In this document: positions 1 through 7,880 of the stretch, one piece after another
How the letters are laid out: every line of letters begins with the position of its first letter
Numbering within the stretch: the stretch's first letter is position 1
Assembly: GCF_002205895.1 (NCBI RefSeq)
Contig: NZ_NJDE01000019.1
Span: 1 to 64,000 of the forward strand
DNA: 64,000 nt
Direction: 5' to 3'
From: Saccharibacillus sp. O23
GTDB taxonomy: Bacteria; Bacillota; Bacilli; Paenibacillales; Paenibacillaceae
Translations under genes and position numbers: made by a program
The notes under the pieces: model-generated
What the model was told of the DNA's origin: nothing
Seen by the model: only the letters and a program-made list of their open reading frames with translations
Database searches by the model: none

Positions 1-1
1 G

Positions 2-802
2 GCGCAGCAGGCCGCTCCGCAGGGCGGCGCCGCTTCGGCGCAGTCCGCCGCCGCGCCTGCCGCGGTGGGAACCCCGGCCGCCGCCGAGCAGGCGGCCTCC
101 GCCCCGAACGCGGATTCTCGTCCGGGGGTCTCGGCGGCCGTGCGAGCCGCCGCCGAGCAGGCGCTGCGCGCGGTTCAAGGCGACGAGCTTCGCCCCGACG
201 CCGCGACCGCCGACGGCAAAGCCGCGCAGCCTCAAGCCGCCCAGCCTGCGGCCGCCGAAGTGCGGGAGACGTTGAAGTCGCTGCTTCTGCAGCTCTCCTC
301 GTCGGACACGCTTCCGGCCGGAATCAAAGACGCCGCGCAGCAGGCCGTCCAGCAGTTGACCGGACAGCAGCTTCTGCTGAATACGGACCGCACCGCGCCT
401 TTCGCGCAGGTGACGATGTTCCTGCCGTTCGTCGGTCCGGACGGCAATCAGACGGCGTCCGTGCAGATCGAATCGAAGCGGGGACCCAAAGGCGAACTCG
501 ACGCTTCGAACTGCCGATTGTGGTTCGATCTCGACATGAAAGCGCTGGGACGTACCGTGATCGACGTGCAGGTGGTAGACCGCAAAGTCAGCTTGAATTT
601 CCGCAACGACGAAGAATGGGCGCGTCCGCTGCTCGAAGCCGGACAAGCGGAGATTTCGTCGGCTTTGCATGCGGCGGGCTACCAACTGATGGCGCTGCGC
701 ACCGACGCGCTGCCTCAACGCACGGTGGACGCCGTCGGCGAAGGGAATACCACGCTCTCTTATACGCCGCAATCTTATCGCGGGGTGGATGTGAAGATAT
801 GA
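2..802 (+). CDS. FliK-like (YlqG-type) protein, 5' end outside window
   Basis: The reading frame is open from base 2, so the start lies upstream of the window; the GTG at 65 is internal. The visible N-terminal half is Ala/Gln/Pro-rich and low in complexity, as in hook-length control proteins. The last 130 or so residues form a folded domain resembling the FliK C-terminal (Flg_hook) domain, with phrases such as VTMFLPFVG, LWFDLDMKALG and VSLNFRNDEEWARPLL. It overlaps the downstream FlhB-like gene by ATGA, so the two are translationally coupled. By synteny with B. subtilis this is the ylqG position. A role in substrate-specificity switching of type III export is inferred from domain type only. 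Confidence 0.7.
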   Translation, partial: AQQAAPQGGAASAQSAAAPAAVGTPAAAEQAASAPNADSRPGVSAAVRAAAEQALRAVQGDELRPDAATADGKAAQPQAAQPAAAEVRETLKSLLLQLSSSDTLPAGIKDAAQQAVQQLTGQQLLLNTDRTAPFAQVTMFLPFVGPDGNQTASVQIESKRGPKGELDASNCRLWFDLDMKALGRTVIDVQVVDRKVSLNFRNDEEWARPLLEAGQAEISSALHAAGYQLMALRTDALPQRTVDAVGEGNTTLSYTPQSYRGVDVKI

Positions 803-1104
803 ACGGGAAAGAACCGAAACCCGAAGAAACGGCCCGCAAACGGGCCGTCGCGCTTAAATATTCGCCGGATCAGATGAACGCGCCGGTGGTCGTCGCCAAA
901 GGCAAAGGCAGCATCGCGGAAGCTATTCTCGCCCGCGCGCAGGATGCCGGCGTTCCGATTCAGGAAGACGCCGCATTGGTCGAAGTGTTATCCAAGCTCG
1001 ATCTGGATCAGCAGATTCCGGCCGAACTGTACGGGCTGGTCGCCGAGCTGTTGGCTTTCGTTTATCGAAGCGACCGGGAAGCAGGCAGAAGGAGCGGCCG
1101 ATGA
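799..1104 (+). CDS. FlhB C-terminal domain homologue (YlqH type)
   Basis: This 101-residue protein matches only the cytoplasmic C-terminal part of FlhB. Its segment RAVALKYS (residues 15-22) lines up with the stretch of full-length FlhB that follows the NPTH self-cleavage site, and VAKGKGSIAEAILARAQ and LVAELLAFVYR match the rest. It has no membrane segments and no NPTH motif, so it resembles a pre-cleaved FlhB fragment. The ATG at 799 overlaps the stop of the FliK-like gene. B. subtilis has the same gene, ylqH, in this position. Its function is unproven; modulation of flagellar export is the natural guess. Confidence 0.8.
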   Translation: MNGKEPKPEETARKRAVALKYSPDQMNAPVVVAKGKGSIAEAILARAQDAGVPIQEDAALVEVLSKLDLDQQIPAELYGLVAELLAFVYRSDREAGRRSGR

Positions 1105-1541
1105 GCGATAACGAACGCAAGACGAAGGAAGCGCCTGCTTCGGCCGGAGCCGCTTCCTTACATAGAGGACCCGCGCGGACGGCTTATACCCGCAAAGAAA
1201 AAGGCAAAGCCGCCGAAGACGCGGCGGCTTTGCATTTGGAGCGGAACGGCTGGACCGTCAAAGAACGCAATTGGAGCTGCCGGACCGGAGAGCTGGACCT
1301 GATCGCGGTCCGAGGCGAGACGATTCTGTTCGTCGAAGTGCGCAGCCGAAGCGGCAGCGGATTCGGTCTTCCGGCCGAATCGGTCGATGCCCGCAAGATT
1401 CGCAAAGTGCGCCATACGGCGGAAGCGTATCTGCACCGCTTCGGTTTGTCCGACCGACCGATCCGTTTCGACGTGATCGCGGTCATGTTGGGCCGAAATC
1501 TGGAGATCCGTTCGCTGGAACAGATCGAAGAAGCTTTTTGA
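1101..1541 (+). CDS. YraN family (UPF0102) endonuclease-like protein
   Basis: This 146-residue protein has the YraN fold signature GEKGKAAEDAAALHLE-like start (here KGKAAEDAAALHLERNG), then GELDLIA and ILFVEVRSR, which carry the E-x-D and E-x-(K/R) residues of a restriction-endonuclease-like core. The ATG at 1101 overlaps the stop of the previous gene (ATGA). The N-terminal 30 residues are polar and probably disordered. Family function is unknown; Holliday-junction or DNA-processing roles have been guessed from the fold. It ends just before a strong hairpin terminator shared with the convergent yifB gene. Confidence 0.85.
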   Translation: MSDNERKTKEAPASAGAASLHRGPARTAYTRKEKGKAAEDAAALHLERNGWTVKERNWSCRTGELDLIAVRGETILFVEVRSRSGSGFGLPAESVDARKIRKVRHTAEAYLHRFGLSDRPIRFDVIAVMLGRNLEIRSLEQIEEAF

Positions 1542-1560
1542 CTTTTGATTGGGGATAAAC

Positions 1561-1604
1561 GACAAACAGGACCGCTCCCCGCGAGCGGTCCTGTTCGGTT
1601 TGTC
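1561..1604. terminator. bidirectional terminator between yraN and yifB
   Basis: A perfect 13-bp inverted repeat (1565-1577 with 1583-1595, loop CCCGC) separates two convergent genes. Outer arms GACAAAC and GTTTGTC extend it into a larger cruciform. The T-tracts are weak on both sides, but position and stability fit a shared terminator. Confidence 0.8.
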
Positions 1605-1643
1605 CATATGCGAATCGCTTCGGAGTTTCCGTATCCGTCCGAT

Positions 1644-3227
1644 TCAATCCCGCTCTCTGCGGTCCATCTGCCGATACTGCAAAGCCTCGGCGACATGTTC
1701 GGTGCGGATCTCCGCGCAATCTTCCAGATCGGCGATCGTCAGCGCCAATTTCAGAATCCGGTCCCGCGAACGCATGCTGAGTCCCAAAGCGCCGATCGCG
1801 GTATCGAGCAGCAGCGCCGCTTCGCGGCCGGGCGAAGCGTATTTGCGGAGCAGCGCTCCGCTCAGGTCGCTGTTCGATTCCGCCGGCAGTTCCCGATAGC
1901 GGGCCCGCTGACGTTCCGCAGCCGCTTCGACCCGATTTTTCAAATCGGCGGACGACAGACCGGGCGCGGCCGAATCGCCGGATGAAGGCTGCGGGACTTC
2001 GATCTGCATATCGATACGGTCGAGCAGCGGCCCCGAAATGCGGCTGCGGTAACGGGCGATCGCCGAAGCGGAACAGGTGCAGGCGGAATATCCGTCTTCG
2101 CCGCGTCCGCCGCCGCAAGGACAAGGATTCATCGAACAGGCCAGCATGAAATGGGCCGGGAAAGTAAACGAAGCCCGCGCGCGGCTGATCGTGACGATCC
2201 GGTCTTCGAGCGGTTGGCGCAGCACTTCGAGCGTGCCTCTGGAGAATTCCGGGAGTTCGTCGAGAAACAGCACGCCGCGGTGAGCCAAGCTGACTTCGCC
2301 CGGCCGCGGAATCGAGCCGCCGCCCGCAAGTCCCGAAGGCGAGATGGTATGATGCGGCGAACGGAACGGACGTTTCCGGATCAGGCCTTGACTCGCGCTT
2401 GGCAATCGTCCGGCCGCGCTCAGAATCTTGGTCGCTTCCAGCGCTTCGTTTTCGGACAACTCGGTCATGATGCTCGGCAGCCTTTTGATCAGCATCGTTT
2501 TGCCGGTACCGGGCGGACCCGAGAGCAGAATGTTGTGCATGCCCGACGCCGCGATCGTCAGCGCGCGTTTGGCATGTTCTTGCCCGAAGACGTCGATATA
2601 ATCGTCGCCGTCCGGCGAAGCGGCAGCCGGAAAAGAAGCGGGCAGGCTTGCCTGCGGCAGATAGAGCAGTCCGTCCGCGTCGAAATCGTAACGCCGCTCC
2701 CGCCCGGCCGCCAATTCTTCGCGCTGGCTTTCGGGAACGAGCATGCGCAGATGGGGAAGCGCATAGATGTCGATCCCGTTGACCAGCGCGGCTTCGTTCG
2801 CGTTTTGCGGAGGGATCAAGACGGCGTCGAAGCCTTGCCGCTTAGCGCAGTCGGCCATCGCCAACACGCCGGGAACGGGCCGCAGCGTTCCGTCGAGCGA
2901 GAGTTCCCCGATCGCGACGAAGCGGCGCCCTTCGGGAAGCCGAAGCTGTTCGTCGGAGAGCAGGATTCCCAGCGCGATGGCGAGATCGAGCGAAGAGCCT
3001 TCTTTTCGCAGATCGGCTGGAGCGAGACTGATCGTGATCCGTCGATTGGGAAAGCGGAACCCGCAGTTTTTGAGCGCGGCTTTGACCCGGTCGGTCGCTT
3101 CGCGCACGGCGGAGTCCGGAAGTCCGATCACCGCCGTCGCCGGCAGCCCGTTCGTGATATCTACCTCGACTTCGACGATGACGCCGTCCACGCCGTACAG
3201 GCACGCGCTATAACTTTTTCCGTACAC
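1644..3227 (-). CDS. YifB/ComM family Mg-chelatase-like AAA ATPase
   Basis: A 527-residue protein with an N-terminal Lon-protease-like (ChlI) domain starting YGKSYSACLYGVDGVIVEVE, then a Mg-chelatase AAA domain with Walker A GPPGTGKT and Walker B LFLDELPEF, and a C-terminal Mg_chelatase_C domain. The family includes ComM of Gram-negatives, a hexameric helicase that extends heteroduplex during transformation. I chose the GTG at 3225-3227 because AAAGAGG lies seven bases upstream and homologues begin at this point; an in-frame ATG at 3258-3260 would add 11 unconserved residues. It is divergent from ohrR and convergent with yraN. Confidence 0.85.
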   Translation of the reverse strand: MYGKSYSACLYGVDGVIVEVEVDITNGLPATAVIGLPDSAVREATDRVKAALKNCGFRFPNRRITISLAPADLRKEGSSLDLAIALGILLSDEQLRLPEGRRFVAIGELSLDGTLRPVPGVLAMADCAKRQGFDAVLIPPQNANEAALVNGIDIYALPHLRMLVPESQREELAAGRERRYDFDADGLLYLPQASLPASFPAAASPDGDDYIDVFGQEHAKRALTIAASGMHNILLSGPPGTGKTMLIKRLPSIMTELSENEALEATKILSAAGRLPSASQGLIRKRPFRSPHHTISPSGLAGGGSIPRPGEVSLAHRGVLFLDELPEFSRGTLEVLRQPLEDRIVTISRARASFTFPAHFMLACSMNPCPCGGGRGEDGYSACTCSASAIARYRSRISGPLLDRIDMQIEVPQPSSGDSAAPGLSSADLKNRVEAAAERQRARYRELPAESNSDLSGALLRKYASPGREAALLLDTAIGALGLSMRSRDRILKLALTIADLEDCAEIRTEHVAEALQYRQMDRRERD

Positions 3228-3576
3228 CAAAAACACCTCTTTTTCGTAAAATGGCGGCATGCTGCCGCGCGGCTCGAAAAAGGGTGCTTCCTCTTTTTTC
3301 GGAAATAGAACAGGGGCGATAACCGATCCCCTTCGACTTCTTCTATTGTAACGGGAGCTTGAAGGAAGTCAAGACGATCGAAGCGATCGAACGGGCGGCC
3401 GGACGATTCGATGTGCCGTATCCGGATCCGGCGCAAAAATCCGAAACCTGCAAAAAAGTGACCGTTCGAGTGAATTTTTCGACAAATTCTAGCCCAACGT
3501 ATTTACAACAATCAAATTTAATGCGATTATGTTTGTAAATGAAAATCGGAAACGATCTAGGAGAGGGGTACGCATT
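3228..3576. other. divergent intergenic region yifB / ohrR (349 bp)
   Basis: No gene is seen. The half near ohrR holds a promoter with an overlapping inverted repeat (annotated separately) and a TTCGACAAAT stretch at 3478-3487, whose reverse complement resembles a Spo0A box (TTTGTCGAA). The half near yifB holds its ribosome binding site (reverse strand, about 3234-3241) and no convincing promoter that I can name. Confidence 0.5.
3501..3540 (+). promoter_or_regulatory. ohrR promoter with overlapping inverted-repeat operator
   Basis: TTTACA (3502-3507) and GATTAT (3525-3530, preceded by TGC as an extended -10) are 17 bp apart. The -35 sits in the arm ATTTACAA (3501-3508), and a perfect inverted copy TTGTAAAT lies at 3533-3540 just after the -10. 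The TACAA/TTGTA half-sites resemble known OhrR operators, so autorepression is likely. This is inference from sequence only. Confidence 0.5.
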
Positions 3577-4044
3577 ATGGGCAAAACCGACGAGTATCCG
3601 CAGCTTCAATTGGACAACATGCTGTGCTTCTCGATCTATGCCAGTTCGCGCGAGATCACGAAGATGTATCAGCCGTATCTGGAACAATTGGGCGTGACTT
3701 ATTCGCAGTATTTGGTGCTGATCGTGTTATGGGAACAAGACGAACGCACGGTGAAGGAATTGGGCGAGGAATTGTTCCTCGATTCGGGAACGTTGACTCC
3801 GCTGCTCAAACGTCTGGAGAGCGCCGGGTTGGTCGAACGCAACCGCTCCACCGAAGACGAACGCAAAGTATTCATTTCCTTGACCGAGAAAGGCAAGGAA
3901 TTGAGAGAGAAAGCCGCTCCGATTCCCGAATGCATGGCGAGAGACCTGCAAATGGAAGTGCCGGAGTTCTTGGAACTGCTCGGCCGTTTCCAGAACCTGC
4001 TGGCTCGGGCGCATGAAGTCAATATCAAATCGTCGGGCAAATAA
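3577..4044 (+). CDS. ohrR: OhrR-type MarR family organic peroxide sensor
   Basis: A 155-residue winged-helix MarR protein whose N-terminus (LDNMLCFSIYASSREITK) is very close to B. subtilis OhrR. Cys17 sits in the LCF context of the reactive peroxide-sensing cysteine, and the tyrosines of YQPYLEQLGVTYSQY that hold the cysteine pocket are present. The DNA-binding helix SGTLTPLLKRLE and the wing with DERKVFISLT are intact. OhrR normally represses the peroxiredoxin gene ohr; no ohr gene is adjacent here, so the target lies elsewhere. The start has AGGAGAGGGG eight bases upstream. The protein is slightly longer at its C-terminus than B. subtilis OhrR. Confidence 0.85.
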   Translation: MGKTDEYPQLQLDNMLCFSIYASSREITKMYQPYLEQLGVTYSQYLVLIVLWEQDERTVKELGEELFLDSGTLTPLLKRLESAGLVERNRSTEDERKVFISLTEKGKELREKAAPIPECMARDLQMEVPEFLELLGRFQNLLARAHEVNIKSSGK

Positions 4045-4083
4045 ACAACGGATCGATCGTCACGAAAAGATTCGTTTACGCGG

Positions 4084-4114
4084 AAGCCGGAGTCCTAGGG
4101 GACTTCGGCTTTTT
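4084..4114 (+). terminator. ohrR terminator
   Basis: A 12-bp stem (4084-4095 with 4100-4111, one G-U pair) and a 4-base loop, followed by TTTTT. Classic intrinsic terminator 40 bases after ohrR. The rest of the 303-bp gap before sucC holds an A-rich stretch and the sucC promoter. Confidence 0.9.
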
Positions 4115-4240
4115 CGGCGTTCGATCGTTCGGAGAGACCGGGAGGGGAAACTCTTTTTGTCGAAAAAGAAAAGAGATGGCGAAAAGGGCGAACGAACGAA
4201 AAGAAAAACGTGTCGAAAAAAGCGGAATAGTTCGAATTTT

Positions 4241-4280
4241 AAGAAAGCGTTTTAAAATCACCTATCAGTCGTGCTATAAT
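4241..4280 (+). promoter_or_regulatory. sucCD promoter with cre-like site
   Basis: An extended -10 (TGC TATAAT, hexamer 4275-4280) with a TTAAAA -35 (4252-4257) 17 bp upstream. AAGAAAGCGTTTTAA at 4241-4255 matches the CcpA cre consensus WTGNAARCGNWWWCA at all but two specified positions and overlaps the -35, which suggests glucose repression. The promoter call is solid; the cre call is inference. Confidence 0.65.
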
Positions 4281-4347
4281 GATTGAGGTTGTACTTTTCT
4301 GCCTGGCAACCCGCCTGGTGCGAGCCAATTTGATAGGAGGATTCAAA

Positions 4348-5505
4348 ATGAATATCCACGAATATCAAGGCAAAGAAGTTTTGCAGCAGTACGGAGTATC
4401 CGTGCCGCGCGGGAAGGTAGCGTTCAACGTCGAAGAAGCCGTGAACGCGGCCCGCGAACTCGGAAGTCCGGTCGTCGTCGTAAAGGCACAGATCCATGCG
4501 GGCGGACGGGGCAAAGCCGGAGGGGTCAAGATTGCGAAAAGTCTGGATGAAGTACGGACTTACGCCGAGGAGCTGCTCGGCAAAGTGCTCGTAACCCATC
4601 AGACCGGACCCGAAGGCAAAGAGATCAAGCGTCTTCTGATCGAAGAAGGCTGCGACATCAAAAAAGAATATTACGTCGGCGTCGTCGTGGACCGGGGAAC
4701 CGGCAGCGTGGTGCTGATGGCTTCGGAAGAAGGCGGAACGGAGATCGAAGAAGTGGCGGCCGCCACTCCGGAGAAGATCTTCCGCGAAGTGGTCGACCCG
4801 GCCGTCGGATTGCAGCCTTTCCAGGCTCGCCGTCTGGCTTACGCGATCAACATTCCGAAAGAACTGGTGAACAAAGCGGCGAAGTTCATGATGGCGCTCT
4901 ACACGGCCTTCGTGGACAAAGACTGCTCGATCGCCGAGATCAATCCGCTCGTCGTGACGGGCGCGGGCGACGTGATGGCGCTTGACGCCAAACTCAACTT
5001 CGATTCCAACTCGCTGTTCCGCCACAAAGACATTTTGGCGCTGCGCGATCTGGACGAAGAAGACGAGAAAGAAATCGCCGCATCCAAATTCGACCTGAGC
5101 TACATAGCGCTCGACGGCAATATCGGCTGTATGGTCAACGGCGCGGGCCTTGCGATGGCGACGATGGATATCATCAAATACTACGGCGGAGAACCCGCCA
5201 ACTTCCTGGACGTAGGGGGCGGCGCGACGAAGGAGAAAGTTACCGAAGCCTTCAAGATCATTCTGTCCGACCCGGAAGTCAAAGGGATCTTCATCAACAT
5301 CTTCGGCGGCATCATGCGCTGCGACGTCATCGCGGACGGCGTGGTGGAAGCGGCGAAGCAGATCAAACTGGACAAACCGCTCGTCGTGCGCCTCGAAGGC
5401 ACGAACGTCGAACTGGGCAAGAAGATCCTGAACGAATCGGGACTCAATATCGTATCCGCGGACTCGATGGCCGACGGCGCGCAGAAGATCGTGGAATTGG
5501 TATAA
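4348..5505 (+). CDS. sucC: succinyl-CoA ligase (ADP-forming) beta subunit
   Basis: A 385-residue protein starting [17 protein letters not shown], the standard SucC N-terminus. The ATP-grasp domain (about residues 1-205) has the glycine-rich loop [10 protein letters not shown], and the CoA-ligase domain (about 240-385) has [19 protein letters not shown] and [10 protein letters not shown]. With SucD it interconverts succinyl-CoA and succinate with nucleotide triphosphate formation in the TCA cycle. The start has TAGGAGGA eight bases upstream. It is followed 62 bp later by sucD. Confidence 0.97.
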   Translation: MNIHEYQGKEVLQQYGVSVPRGKVAFNVEEAVNAARELGSPVVVVKAQIHAGGRGKAGGVKIAKSLDEVRTYAEELLGKVLVTHQTGPEGKEIKRLLIEEGCDIKKEYYVGVVVDRGTGSVVLMASEEGGTEIEEVAAATPEKIFREVVDPAVGLQPFQARRLAYAINIPKELVNKAAKFMMALYTAFVDKDCSIAEINPLVVTGAGDVMALDAKLNFDSNSLFRHKDILALRDLDEEDEKEIAASKFDLSYIALDGNIGCMVNGAGLAMATMDIIKYYGGEPANFLDVGGGATKEKVTEAFKIILSDPEVKGIFINIFGGIMRCDVIADGVVEAAKQIKLDKPLVVRLEGTNVELGKKILNESGLNIVSADSMADGAQKIVELV

Positions 5506-5567
5506 TCGACTGAAGCACCGCAGCGTCAGTTTCGCAAACCGACTTTAAACGGAGGATGTGGATCGGC

Positions 5568-6497
5568 ATGAGTATTCTGGTGGATAAAAATACGAAGGTC
5601 ATTACGCAGGGCATTACGGGCGAGACGGGGCTTTTCCATACGAAAGGCGCCTTGGAATACGGTACGCAGATGGTCGGCGGCGTTACGCCGGGCAAAGGCG
5701 GCACCGAAGTCGAGATTACCCTCGAAAACGGCAGTACCGTTAAACTTCCGGTATTCAATACGGTCAACGAAGCGGTAAAAGCGACAGGCGCGACGGCGAG
5801 CGTAATCTACGTTCCGCCGGCATTCGCCGCGGACTCCATCATGGAAGCCGTAGACGCCGAGCTGGATCTGGTCATCTGCATCACGGAAGGCATTCCGGTG
5901 CTGGACATGGTTAAGGTCAAGCGTTACATGGAAGGCAAAAAATCCGTGCTGATCGGACCGAACTGTCCGGGCGTCATCACGCCGGAAGCGTGCAAGATCG
6001 GCATTATGCCGGGCTATATTCATAAAGCGGGCAAAGTAGGCGTCGTATCCCGAAGCGGAACGCTGACGTACGAAGCCGTGCATCAGTTGACGACGCGCGG
6101 CATCGGCCAGTCTACCGCTGTAGGCATCGGCGGCGACCCGGTCAAAGGTTCGGAATTTATCGACATCCTGAAGCTCTTCAACGAAGACGAAGGCACGCAG
6201 GCGGTCGTCATGATCGGCGAGATCGGCGGTACCGCGGAAGAAGAAGCGGCCGAGTGGATCAAAGCCAACATGACCAAACCGGTCGTAGGCTTCATCGGCG
6301 GCGCTACCGCGCCTCCGGGCAAACGGATGGGCCATGCCGGCGCCATCATCTCGGGCGGCAAAGGTACGGCGGCCGAGAAGATCGCCAAGCTCGAAGAGTG
6401 CGGCATCCGCGTCGCGCCGACGCCTTCGGAGATGGGTTCGACGCTTGTCGCGGTTCTGGAAGAACGCGGCATTCTGGATACGTTCACGGCAGGTTGA
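5568..6497 (+). CDS. sucD: succinyl-CoA ligase alpha subunit
   Basis: A 309-residue protein with the CoA-binding Rossmann domain ([19 protein letters not shown]) and the catalytic histidine loop [14 protein letters not shown], the phosphorylated His being residue 256. I chose the ATG at 5568 because homologues start MS-hydrophobic just before the strand; an ATG at 5556 abuts the GGAGG and is too close to be used. It is co-transcribed with sucC and followed by a strong terminator. Confidence 0.96.
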   Translation: MSILVDKNTKVITQGITGETGLFHTKGALEYGTQMVGGVTPGKGGTEVEITLENGSTVKLPVFNTVNEAVKATGATASVIYVPPAFAADSIMEAVDAELDLVICITEGIPVLDMVKVKRYMEGKKSVLIGPNCPGVITPEACKIGIMPGYIHKAGKVGVVSRSGTLTYEAVHQLTTRGIGQSTAVGIGGDPVKGSEFIDILKLFNEDEGTQAVVMIGEIGGTAEEEAAEWIKANMTKPVVGFIGGATAPPGKRMGHAGAIISGGKGTAAEKIAKLEECGIRVAPTPSEMGSTLVAVLEERGILDTFTAG

Positions 6498-6546
6498 TTT
6501 TCGGCTTGATTCGAATCGAATAGCGTTCGTTTGTTGATTAGGCAAG

Positions 6547-6586
6547 CAGCCTTTCTTTCCCTATGGGGAGAAAGGCTGCTTTTTTT
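6547..6586 (+). terminator. sucCD terminator
   Basis: A perfect 11-bp stem (6547-6557 with 6569-6579), loop of 11 bases, followed by seven T. Ends the sucCD operon. Confidence 0.93.
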
Positions 6587-6640
6587 GCGCTGCGCGTCGA
6601 ATAACGGAATCTCGAGGGAATTAAAAAGGAGGCATTCGGC

Positions 6641-7783
6641 ATGACTTTATATTTACCGGCAGAGTCTCTCTGGCTGATCGGGCTGCACGAGACGCCGGGG
6701 ATCGGTTGGTTAAGCATTCAAAGGTTGAAGGCGATCGCGGATGAACGGCAGATTCGCGCGGAAGACTTATTCGATCTTTCCCCGGAAGATTGGTCGTCGT
6801 TCGGAGCGGAACGGAAGCTTGCCGCGGCCGCCGGCAAACTGAATCGGAAGCGAACCGAAGAACGCGCGGAGATTTTGGCAAGCAAAGGCATCGTTCCGGT
6901 AACTTTCGCGGACGGAGAATATCCTACTTTAATGAAGGAAACTGCTCAGGCTCCGTGGGTGCTGTATACGATCGGCCGACGGGAACTGCTGGCCGATTTC
7001 GGAATCGCCGTAGTGGGAACCCGAATGCCGACTTCTTACGGACGCATCGTCTGCGAACGCATCTCCGGCACGCTGGCCGAACGCGGCGTCTGCCTGATCA
7101 GCGGCATGGCGCGGGGCATCGACGGATTCTGCCACCGGGAAGCGTTGAAGCGCGGAGGTTCCACCATCGCGGTGCTGGGGGCGGGCGTGGACGTCGTCTA
7201 TCCGCCCGAACATCGGCAGCTGCATCAAGACATCGCCCGTCACGGATTGTTGGTTTCGGAATTTCCGCCGGGAACTCGTCCTTCGCCGGGACTGTTCCCT
7301 CTGCGCAACCGGATTATCGCCGGACTGTCCAGAGGCGTGCTGATCGTCGAGGCGGCGCAGCGGAGCGGTTCGCTGATCACCGCCGACTATGCCCTGGAAA
7401 ACGGGCGCGACGTGTTCGCGGTACCCGGTTCCGTGACTTCGCCCAAAAGCGCGGGAACGTTCGAATTGATCAAACACGGGGCCAAACCTTGCGCGACCGC
7501 GGACGATATTTTGGAGGAGTATTCGCATTTGTTCGTTTCGGCCGCGGCGGATCGCGAAAAAAAAGAGGTACATGAAAAATTGACAAAAGAGGAGCGGAAG
7601 ATATACGTTATATTGGAGCAAGGGGATGCAAGCATCGACGAACTGCAGCGGGAGACGTCCTGGGAGTTTGGACTTTTACATTCCGTTCTGCTATCGTTAA
7701 TCATAAAAAGCCAGGTGAAGTCGCTCTCCGGCGCCGTGTATACCTGGACAGGTGACCGATCCGCTGACCCCGACCTACACTAA
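6641..7783 (+). CDS. dprA: DNA-processing protein DprA
   Basis: A 380-residue DprA/Smf protein. The central Rossmann-like domain has SGMARGIDGFCHREAL, GAGVDVVYPPEH, LFPLRNRIIAGLS and GSLITADYAL, all family hallmarks. An N-terminal SAM-like region (about 1-75) and a C-terminal winged-helix (DML1-like) domain (about 310-380) complete it. DprA loads RecA on incoming single-stranded DNA in natural transformation. AAAAGGAGG precedes the ATG. It heads a run of genes continuing through topA to hslU; no clear promoter was found in the 50 bases after the sucCD terminator. Confidence 0.95.
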   Translation: MTLYLPAESLWLIGLHETPGIGWLSIQRLKAIADERQIRAEDLFDLSPEDWSSFGAERKLAAAAGKLNRKRTEERAEILASKGIVPVTFADGEYPTLMKETAQAPWVLYTIGRRELLADFGIAVVGTRMPTSYGRIVCERISGTLAERGVCLISGMARGIDGFCHREALKRGGSTIAVLGAGVDVVYPPEHRQLHQDIARHGLLVSEFPPGTRPSPGLFPLRNRIIAGLSRGVLIVEAAQRSGSLITADYALENGRDVFAVPGSVTSPKSAGTFELIKHGAKPCATADDILEEYSHLFVSAAADREKKEVHEKLTKEERKIYVILEQGDASIDELQRETSWEFGLLHSVLLSLIIKSQVKSLSGAVYTWTGDRSADPDLH

Positions 7784-7880
7784 ACCAATATTCGTACCAC
7801 CCAACAATCGAAGAATGGCGCGGTTCAGGGCAAGGGGCCCGGAAAGCCGCGCGCATACAACTTGAGAGGAGGCCGAACCT

